From positions 3,536,501 through 3,600,500 of the forward strand of contig NC_088315.1 in assembly GCF_910592395.1 (NCBI RefSeq): a stretch of 64,000 bases of DNA. Direction: 5' to 3'. This document shows, in pieces, positions 48,393 through 64,000 of the stretch; position 1 is the stretch's first letter; each line of letters starts with the position of its first letter. A program made the translations under genes and the position numbers. The notes beneath the pieces were generated by a model. The model was given only the letters and a program-made list of their open reading frames with translations. It made no database searches and was not told where the DNA came from. The stretch comes from Lineus longissimus (taxonomy: Eukaryota > Nemertea > Pilidiophora > Heteronemertea > Lineidae).

Positions 48393-48785
48393 TGTTAACA
48401 CCTTCAGCGCCGAACCAGGTATATCTGCGTGGCCCAAATCTCCCTCTTTGAGCTGGTTATCGGAGTCTCCTGTACTTCATGAAAGAACTACGCCATCGCC
48501 ATCTTCAGGGCAAGGTAGGAACTGAGAAGACCATACCATGCCCTGAAGATGGCGATGGCGTAGTTCAGAACTTTGAATGACTTCATGAAAGAATACGCTA
48601 TCGCCATCTTCAGGGCAAGGTAGAAACTGAAAGACCTTCTTTTCAGTTCCTACCTTGCCATGAAGATGGCGATGGCGTAGTTCTTTCAGGAAGTCGATGA
48701 GACTCCGATAACCAGCTCAAAGGGGAAGGGGGGGGGGGTTGGGCTACGCAGATCTACGTGGTTCGGCGCTGAAGGTGTCAACAAC
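48393..48785. mobile_element. 393-bp near-perfect palindrome, MITE-like
   Basis: The outer ends TTAACACCTTCAGCGCCGAAC and GTTCGGCGCTGAAGGTGTCAA mirror each other, and the arms remain complementary to the centre. Inside, the block CGCCATCGCCATCTTCAGG occurs in both orientations (four copies in all), making nested hairpins. No ORF. Confidence 0.8.
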
Positions 48786-49158
48786 GTTAGAGGCTATCAT
48801 CCGACTTTACAGTAATATTGTATGAACCCCGGTTTGTGGTGAAAATTTCAATCGACTTCGCATTACTTGCTGAAGCAGCGCCACAACCTGATATGAGCTA
48901 TTCTGACCGCAACCAATGCATTCATACGAAGACAATTTAGGCATGTTTATGAATTATAAAAGCAAACTCGGAAGAGGTCAAGTAGACAAGTAGTTTAAGA
49001 CCAACATAACGAGAATGTTACCAGCATGTCTCTACTATTTTCGCGAATCGCTAATATATCGTAAAAATTAAGAGGCGTGAATATTTAGGTGTTCGATGTC
49101 ACGGAACGGACTGGACTGGAATATGGCTTGGACGTCAAACTTTCGGGCGATTGATTAC

Positions 49159-49251
49159 CTGTTCTTAGCCTTGAGCGGCACGTGTGTGGGGTGGTCCTCC
49201 CTGTCGACCAGGGGCCTGGCTTCGGGTGATAATTGGCTCCGATCGGTCATC
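49159..49251 (-). CDS. orphan exon, gene unknown
   Basis: On the minus strand a strong acceptor (pyrimidine tract then CTGCAG) precedes 49251 and a gtaatc donor follows 49159. If entered in phase 2 it reads MTDRSQLSPEARPLVDREDH..., and leaves in phase 2. It lies 1.6 kb beyond the TRPC stop, so it probably belongs to a separate gene whose other exons I could not find, or it is a chance exon. Confidence 0.35.
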
Positions 49252-49259
49252 CTGCAGGG

Positions 49260-50825
49260 GAGAAGAAAAAAATAAATTACGGCCGTGTTCTTAAATGGTT
49301 TATGAACTCGACTGATATTTTTTGGCGCAATTCGACATTTATCATGTTTGAAATCATATGAAGGGCATAAATATTTGAAATATGCCTTTGTCACAACTTT
49401 GTGATTTGATTTGGCGGACAGAAGTAAACGCTAAGTTAATGGTTAAATCAAACCATTTGGCCTGGTGTGCATGTATGTATAGACCTATCACAAGTGCTTG
49501 TCTAACCTCAGACGGGGAAGCATACGTTTTTCGAAAATTACACCTCTCATAATTAAAAGCTCAAAATATTTCATGTCCACTAAGTAAGTCCTTTTAATTG
49601 ATATCGAATCTTACCTTAAAGGGTGGTACAGCACTGTATTTTTTTTCCAGAATATCCCTAGAAACTCCGTGAAATTTCGTAACGGGACCAGGCTCATTAC
49701 GTTCAGCAAATCTGACTAAAAGGGTTTCATTAACGTGGCGTATGTTTGAGTATTAAGGTCACATTGGACGAAATTCGCCCAGAGGTGAATGAAAATACAA
49801 CACGATTACATTTTATTACGTTTAACATTAATCTCATGCATTATGTGTATGTTTTATGACTACATCTTATTTTGATACCCCTCCAGTCCGCAAGACATTA
49901 AAACGCGAGGAAAAGGGGTTTAATCCCTCAGTGACCTAGCGGTTAATTCAGGGTTTAAGCGTCAAGTTTTCAAGTTTGTCAATAACTGGCTTACGTGTCC
50001 ATTCAAAAACACACTTTAATGTCTTTTTAGTTATTATCAATACCGGTACATATTTCTCAGTTAAAGTCTTTTATAATCAACAGCGGCGAAATATAAGACC
50101 GACTCAAGCTTATTACGGACAAGAACGGGCATGCTGTGTAGTCATATTGACGGTGTAATTTTTCTTTTTCGAAGGTGCACCGAAGTAAGAGTTCTGCTTT
50201 TCGTCCAAAATACTGGTATCTCCACCTTTGCGACTCATCATATCAAAACAACTTCAGTAGTTAGATTTATTATAAAATGGTGTTCTTTAATCGTCTACAT
50301 CTGAACGACATTTAGTGCAAAGTGTAACTATTGTTAGATTATGGAAATTGCAAATAGATTTTCAATTACAAGTCATTTTCAAAAAGGGCAGATTTGGAAA
50401 ACAAACGCTATAGGGCAATTTTTGTTGACGCAACTGTTACAACTCAAAATCGCATCCAGCCGCTGAAAAAAATGAGTTTGGCCACTCAAGCCTTATCTAC
50501 TAGATTCTTAGCTCAAAATCGCCTTTTTAATCGCCAGCAATTGCTTTCACAGGCGACTGCATAGCTCTAATTTGCACAAAATTAGAAACAAATTGCCCGA
50601 GCTCCTAATTTTCATACCTGCTGCAACTTAACAAAATTTCTTAATCAAGTTCATTGTAACTATCACCCTGTTTTTACACATTACTGACAATATATTACAC
50701 CTATACATGCAGTGTAACATCAGATAATAAATACATCTGGCCATGCTGTGGCTAGATTAAAATATGATATCGAGACTCAAAGAGTCGCCCTACTTCCGGC
50801 CGAGACTGACAAGGTTGATCGATGA
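49260..50825 (-). other. spacer and TRPC 3'UTR
   Basis: Downstream of the TRPC stop (minus strand) no ORF is visible. TTTATT at 50266-50271 is an AATAAA on the minus strand and the likely poly(A) signal, giving a 3'UTR of about 560 bp. The remainder holds nothing I recognise. Confidence 0.45.
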
Positions 50826-57377
<6,552 letters not shown>

Positions 57378-60300
57378 CTGAAATAGAAATCAGACGGATC
57401 AGAAATAATTATTTTTCGCTTGGTCATTTGGTGGTCGTTGCAGTCGTCATCTCACCAGTCATAACGAACGTTCTCTGTAAATCACATGATTTTTTGTTGT
57501 CGGTACCCAGCATATCTAACACTGACAGGGCTGAATGATGAAAAAAAACAGGGATAAATTGATTCAAAAACGTTAGTAAAACGTATAATATTCCTGTTCA
57601 TCACTGTAAAGTTAGTGTTCATGATTTTGCTGACGATTTCCGATTTTTTGCAACCAAGTAAATACCTGTAGTGTTTTTTTTTGGACACAGGTTCAGTAAT
57701 TACATTTGTAAGTACCACGTAAATATTTAATTTCTTTTTTTATTTTCCGGACAGGCGTTGAATATTGGAAGTCAACAACGCTCTCACGGGGCGTTTTATT
57801 GTAGTTGCTACGAATGGTGATTAATACAGTGATGTGAACACGTGTTCAAGGCAGTTAATGATTTCCTCTATTGATCATATATTGTACGTATTGCTGATGC
57901 TGTTTGATGCAAGGATGTGATAGAAATGTTTGTATAATCGTATTGTACTTCGTATGACAAGTGTACTTTACTCGGACTGGATGTACTCCATCAAATGTGA
58001 CATCGTGCAAGTGGGCACCAAAATAAAGGAAATAATTTTTTTTGATTTGTTGAAAAGAAGAAAAATATCTTTCACGTACACCATTCTCACGATGTTACCG
58101 AAAAAAATACGTGGATTTAAGAGGTCATCTTGCAGGAACGGTCAACGAATTGTTCAAAGCTTCGTCCCACACGTTTCAATTAGCTAGGCCTACAATACTC
58201 AGGAACTACTAGTCTATTCGAGCTCTGAAAACCCATTCTTTACCATTTTTATTGAGTTATTTAGCAGTTGTCCTTTGGCTTCCTCGCTCATATGCACGAT
58301 CCTATGACCTAAGGCTCTGAACTGTTTCGCCATCCTTGAGTCTACTTTCAACTATCCGCAGAAATTCAGGTTTTGATTAACACCAATCTCAACATTCTCC
58401 TGTCGGTTTGATTGAATGCTTTACTCACAGATGTCAATGAAGTCATTTTATTAACTTCCTACATGTATGATAGTTCACACCAAAATTATTCCTTCCAAAT
58501 ACTGAAAAATTCCGACTTACGGCGGACAAAGCATAAGCATGATACTTGGCAATAATTGACTATCCTTTGAAAAATGTTGTGGTAATAGGACCATTGAAGG
58601 ACGTAAATGGCCCTGGACCATTCGTTCGCACAAGAGAGACTGACTAAGTCGAAGGAACACAGTATAAAAAGTCATCCATTTGAAAGTGCTTGCGCAATCA
58701 CGACGAAGAAACTCTTTTCATGCTGCTCTTTTAGTCGTTACGGTGTCAACTCAACTACAGGACTCGTATTCCTCTGGCTCGAGCTCAAATGGATTTCCGT
58801 GTACTCCAGTGAGAATCGTGCAATTCAGCCTAGTCAAAAGGTCGCTCATGCAACTTCACCGATCAACAACTTTCGACTGTGCAATACTGCCGCCATGACG
58901 AATACACCGAGGAAATTGCTTTCGCTGTAAAATCGTTTCCTGGCCATTGATCTTTTCGATACAGCTGGTTTGCAGTGCAATCTGATATTCTTACATTTAG
59001 AAACGTTTGTCCATTTAAGTGATTTTTTCAAATATGACGGCTGTTACCTATCTTTTTCAAAGATAGTTTTAGTTGGAGCACGTTTTTATTTGCTGAGATA
59101 ATTCAGTGCATAAGCATTTTATTATCACAGTTCGGTTTACGGAATAAATAGCCTACAGAATACTGCTAAAGTACATGTTGTGTGTAGTGCGTTTTATTGC
59201 CATGAATTTCAAGGTTTTCTTAATTGATGATGGGGTTTTTGCGTAAGCTGACCAAAGGTCGTTCAGCAAGCTTATCTCCGTCATAGCAACGCGACATCGC
59301 AGACTTTCTCTCTCCGCGACAATCGCATTATGCCGAAAGTGAGACCGTTTTAAAAAAGGAATTGACACGAAGCCTGATCGGCCAAGTAACACACTCTGAT
59401 TGACGCATTTGAACGTCTCCAGACAGAACCAGGTGATGCATTTTCTGATTCGAAAGTTCCACCGGCAGTTATTGGGAGAGCCTTCAAATAGCGTCGCTTT
59501 CTGGCGTCGTAAGCTGGGTGGACATGCTGTTAACTCGGAAGGTGCATGGATGTACAAATAGCCAAGACAGCCATCCAACCTATATCACGGTGCTTAGTAT
59601 ATATACGGTATCCTCAACATTGTCCTGGTTTTGATGTATGTAATAAAAAACGGATTAGCCTTGACAGCGTTTTTCAACGTTACTCCTGAGCTGAAAATCA
59701 ACCCTTATATATAAATGTAGATCTCTGGAGTCCTTTAAATTAACCGTGCTTTTGATGAACGTTTATCCTAAAAGGCGCCGGTTTTACGTATCCTGAAAAT
59801 CGCCATTTTTGTCCACAGCTGCGTGGGTCAGTCGTCCAGTTGTCCAAGATCGTCTCTATGACGTGTTGAAAGGAAACTTGACAACAGTTCATACGGTTCA
59901 TAACACTTCACACATTTGCGGTCAAACACTCCATCACACATGTTTGAAATACATAATTCGTTCTCATCCAAAGATTAATGCTAACGTGAAGTCAAGCGAG
60001 AATTTCAATAAATGTATGACTACAACTTCGAACATATGTTTGTGATGGTTTCATAGTTTTACGGTGCCTACATCAATAAACCGTTAATGGTATCGCATAC
60101 GTCATTCGCATTGAATGCATTCGATGTAAAGCACAACTGTTATTCATTTGCATTCAGAAATGCATCACACAAAGTGCGCCAGGATTTCGAAGAACAGCAT
60201 ATGTTATGGTTCAATCAAGTCTATTATCAAATTGATGCATTTAGAATGTAACTACCACTGAATGACCGGCCGGTTTTTGTCCAGTGGTGAAAGCGACTGT

Positions 60301-60400
60301 CATGAGATAAATGCCAGAGTCATGACTATCAGTGATTCAGTCAATGAACTATCAGACAAGTACAATACACTTTAAAGCTGGCGCTCGGTCGCTGACTCGA
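57378..60400. other. upstream of TRPC exons; no gene recognised
   Basis: It should contain or lead to the TRPC first exon, but no ATG followed by a phase-0 donor could be chosen with confidence. A 141-codon minus-strand ORF at 59153-59578 and a 107-codon plus-strand ORF at 58607-58930 have no recognisable domains. Confidence 0.4.
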
Positions 60401-60589
60401 CAGGTCATTTTTTAAAGCTGAACTGCATGCACAAAACCAGAGCACCCCTTGCGGCAATAGTAAGAAATTCAAACGACCGAAAGGCCCTTCTGAATACAGC
60501 CTGAAACATGATAGACCTCCAATGCTTCGATGCGCTTGATTTCACAAACCAGCAAGCCGTGGGACGATGCAGATCTTCGCAGAGAATTT

Positions 60590-60690
60590 TGGAAGGAAAA
60601 AAATAAATAGGTCCTCTCATCCGGACTCGAACTCGAGACCTATGGTTTTATTTGCCAACACTCTTATCCTTAACGCCACTGGGCTGCTTG
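60590..60690 (-). mobile_element. tRNA-derived SINE (fragment)
   Basis: Read on the minus strand, GCAGCCCAGTGGCGTTAAGG (from 60687) resembles a pol III A box. CTCGAGTTCGAGTCCGG (about 60642-60620) matches the B box GGTTCGANTCC. The spacing is longer than in a tRNA gene and the acceptor arms do not pair, so it is tRNA-derived, not a functional tRNA. Confidence 0.65.
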
Positions 60691-60699
60691 AAATGCTTG

Positions 60700-63600
60700 T
60701 CGTTTTATACGCCTTTATAGAATGTGCAACATCTTTGTTCAACATCTTTGAGCGGCTTCCAGTGCACATTCTGACTTCCATTACGCCATGGGGTCACGGA
60801 TGTGCCACAGGCGTGCGACGATATAAGAGTCAACAGCTTATCAGCGATCGATCAGACCGACAGGCGCCTCAAACTGACTAAAAACACGCATAGAACCTGG
60901 ACATTAAAGAGTAATATGTGCAGACATGGATTTGAGGTGAATTGCCTTGCCTCAAAGAAAATCCTGCTATGAAACCCAATGTCATCTTGATACCATTCGA
61001 GGCAAGTGTGTAATTCTTCATCGCGGTATGTATCGGTTGGATAAGGAAAACCTGATCCCGGGACCTGATGGGACATTATCTTTGTTCTTTTACACAAAGA
61101 GACACCATAACCTTAGATTAAAACGTAAAGAAGAACGTTTAGTTATCCATGATACTAACCCAAATGCCTCTGACCTCTTCAGCTATCTTTTGTATTGCTT
61201 CCTCAGCCACAAGTTTTACATCCTTTACATCCATTTTAATTCGTATGACTTTGCTGCATGCAAAAATATTAATGAAACATTTTTGCGCGCATGCGTACGA
61301 TGGCTAATAAGTTATGTATTCACCTGTCCTTGTCAGCTTGTTTTTAACGTCCCCAATGATTGCTCCCGAAATTGTCTTCCATGCAATCTGCCTCCTCTCC
61401 CCCCCCCCCCCCCCACCCCCACCCCGCTAGCAACGCTCCTGACTTGGGGAACTACATGTAAGATGATTTAACATGTTGAAGAGAGCTAAATTAATCGTGT
61501 TCAAAGGTAAGGTGTGGAAATAAATCATAATATAGACTTGTAATTGTTAATTTTGATCATATATACCGAATTGGCAATATTTCTCCTGAATCGCCATTAG
61601 CGATATTTTTTTCGTTTGAAAGTAACAAGTTGTATAGCAAAAGTATCCAATGCGGTTTACAAAGTACATGTACATGTAATGTGTATTGAGTACGGTAATG
61701 AATTTATCGTTCATTAAAGTATAACACCATGTGGCCATCGAATTAGAAGGCATCTCAAACAGTCGCACAGCAGCCTCGGAAGTATGTCAGTCTATTATTC
61801 GACATGAGAAGCACTCACGTGGAGCCTATGTCAACATGACACAGATTATCTAAGAATTAAAATGCTGTGGGGGACCTTAATTACACATCTGTTTACTCGA
61901 GAAATAGGGGAAATTGACAAAGGACATTGGCAAATATTGATGTCCACTTACTGCAGCCTTGCTGCACTTACGGTGGTGTTGCTAAATGTACAGTGTTTAT
62001 TAAGCGTGGTAGGGGTTTAATGCAAAATTCACGGGAAAAAGCATTCCTTGCATTTCGCTTGCTGGCATTGAATATCTAAGAGAGATACATGTATGCATAA
62101 TATCGTGTATCATGTAACATCCTCCAAATCTTGTTGGTTTCCAGCGGGAAATATGTACTTGGGTTGTATCATTGTTGGCAGTATAGCACAGCTCTCGAAC
62201 ATTTGCCTGGCCAGGAAAGTAGTTGACAAAGGGTCAAACGTAAGTCTACAAAAATTGCATCCGAGTTTTTCGAATATCTAAAACCGTTAAGGTTTCACTG
62301 AAAATCCTTTACGTGCATTGTCCTGGGTGAATAAACATTTAACTCACAAACCAGTTTGGGGCCTAGCGAACAAGGGGGAAATGAGTACCGGTCCCAAAAT
62401 ATCGGGAAATAGCGCCTACGTTCCAAATGAACGGCCCCCATACCAGTTGTCGCTGTTCTGACATAGGATAATTTTCTTTGATATATATCGTGTCGAGGTT
62501 TGTTTAGAACCAGGCTATAGTTTGCTGATTAATGCACCAGCATGCATGCAGCGTCGGGTTCAATAACGTCCACCCTTACTTGATGACTAATTAATACAGC
62601 AAACGTTCTATCAATTCCACTCTGTTCTCACTTCCGGTTTGTAAATTGGTCAGTCAGATCGATCCGCTGATTGCAGATAGCCACATAATGGCTCCATTCG
62701 AGACCAAATAAAACATACCAACAATACTCTCAAGTGAAACGTACGGCATTGCTACTTATTTCAATAGTTTATTATTGTTTCCTTGGTAACTTGATAACGA
62801 AGAAAGAATTTGGTCCATGGTTGATCACATACTGGGTGTTGGAAAAGAATACTGATTGAATGGATAATCAGAATCGTATTTTCTGTTGTCGACTGATGGA
62901 CTGACATCTCTGACCAGACTTAACAGATGCATATACACTTCCTATAAACAGGCCTACCATTATATAATTATGTTGCATAAAATATTGACAGCACTATAGG
63001 CATCCCAGCTGTGCTTGCACACCATCTGTTGTAGAAACTTAGACGTAAGAGAAAATCTTCCCCAAATGAATAAGCATCATTTACATGTGCAGTACTTGTA
63101 TGTGCACAAATGCGGTAACTTACTATGGAGGCATCCCGCTGTTGCCAGTATTAAATAATTTCACGAAACATCTGGCATGTACCAGTAAGACGAATTATTC
63201 ACCCCATTCTCTGTTCATCTTGATTTTTAACACCCAGTATGCGTTTTTGTACGCGATTTGTCAATGAAACCAATACGGTCAAAACCATAAATCACGTTTA
63301 GTAGCATTGAGGTCTAGGGTGCACTGGAACCTAACAAAACCATTTAATGGACGTGATTTCGCAATAGTTTATAGAATAAACAATTGTTGAAAAGGTTTAT
63401 TCAATCATATTAAAAAAAACAAATATTTTTATTACTGCACGTGTGTGTTGTTGAATAGTGAAACTTTTCACGTTTTAGTTGTGAATTCAAGTGACTGTTA
63501 ATCGGGTGAAGCAGGCAGTGTTATTTTGTGTCCGACCCAGCAAAAGTGATTTGTACGTCCTTTAAAGGGCGGTTCGCCGTCTGTATTTAATCGTGGATCA

Positions 63601-64000
63601 GGAAAATAGAAATGCAATTATACACAATACTGTATGCAGTTATAATGCATGCAACTTGGCTGAAACTTGATTACATATAATATTTGTATATCAGCCTACC
63701 CAACGGTAATGTTGAAATTTATATTCAGTACATAAATCAGTATTTACACAATTGGAAAATTTCTAATTCAATTGATGATCATTTTTTTAACGAACGTCGT
63801 AGGCCATTAAGAGCCGGATTTTCATTATTTGTATGGATTTTAAAAAAATAGAAGGAAATGTGTACTGATCACGAATTAAGTTACAGCAGTTGGTTTAATA
63901 AAAGTCTTATGGACATCACTTATTGCCTAATCGACCACAATAACACAGGCAAACGTGTCCGCTATACCATCTATGAAGGAGGATAATCATAGATAGATTC
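60700..64000. other. intergenic, no gene recognised
   Basis: AT-rich sequence with a poly-C tract at about 61399-61413. The 174-codon ORF at 60947-61471 crosses that tract and has no recognisable domain. I see no promoter, RNA gene or repeat array up to the window end. Confidence 0.4.

Noticed and set aside
59153-59578. 141-codon minus-strand ORF
   Set aside because: Composition is ordinary for an open stretch and I see no motif. It lies where a TRPC 5' exon might be sought but shows no TRPC N-terminal features.
60609-60687. Functional tRNA gene
   Set aside because: The ends do not pair and the box spacing is too long; a tRNA-derived SINE fits better.
60947-61471. 174-codon plus-strand ORF, and the overlapping 81-codon minus-strand ORF (60852-61097)
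   Set aside because: No recognisable domain. The plus frame runs through a poly-C tract (Pro run) and neither has convincing splice or promoter context.

Overview
This is a eukaryotic (metazoan) genomic window. Genes are split into short exons by GT-AG introns, and long AT-rich non-coding stretches, poly(A) signals and several satellite arrays lie between them. The proteins (tetraspanin, NUP160, an SR splicing factor with a CCHC knuckle, SLC22 carrier, TRPC channel) and the repeat texture suggest a marine invertebrate bilaterian. I cannot choose between a lophotrochozoan and an ambulacrarian from sequence alone.

Layout. 139-2916 (+): the 3' half of a tetraspanin gene, with two tandemly duplicated large-loop exons that look mutually exclusive, then a long 3'UTR to about 5.2 kb. 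5.2-8.7 kb: no gene, one small minisatellite. 8.7-10.86 kb: a satellite of about 147-bp units that inverts orientation at about 10.19 kb. 11295-21556 (-): a complete 28-exon NUP160 gene (about 1451 aa). 21.56-22.37 kb: a divergent promoter region. 22384-25725 (+): a complete SRSF7-like gene (232 aa). 26.48-28.0 kb: a second satellite of about 100-bp units whose core matches the first array. 28854-33461 (-): a complete 10-exon SLC22 organic-ion transporter (about 560 aa). 35031-35729: a foldback element of about 700 bp. 36.79-37.33 kb (+): a TATA/CCAAT promoter and the first exons of an unrecognised gene. 38.4-46.7 kb: a composite repeat domain (55-bp satellite, ~103-bp satellite, a ~1-kb terminal-inverted-repeat element present in several copies, and repeated exon-like modules). 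48393-48785: a near-perfect palindrome. 49159-49251 (-): an orphan exon. 50826-57377 (-): nearly all of a TRPC channel gene; its first coding exon was not found. 57.4-64 kb: no gene recognised, one tRNA-derived SINE.

Exon boundaries were set by hand from splice motifs, reading-phase continuity and recalled family alignments. Phase closes exactly across all exons of NUP160, SRSF7-like, SLC22 and TRPC, which is the main support for the models. The genes do not form a pathway. The most interesting structures are the mutually exclusive tetraspanin exons, a frame-neutral cassette exon next to the TRPC pore, related satellites placed just past the 3' ends of a head-to-head gene pair, and the composite array at 39-46.7 kb.
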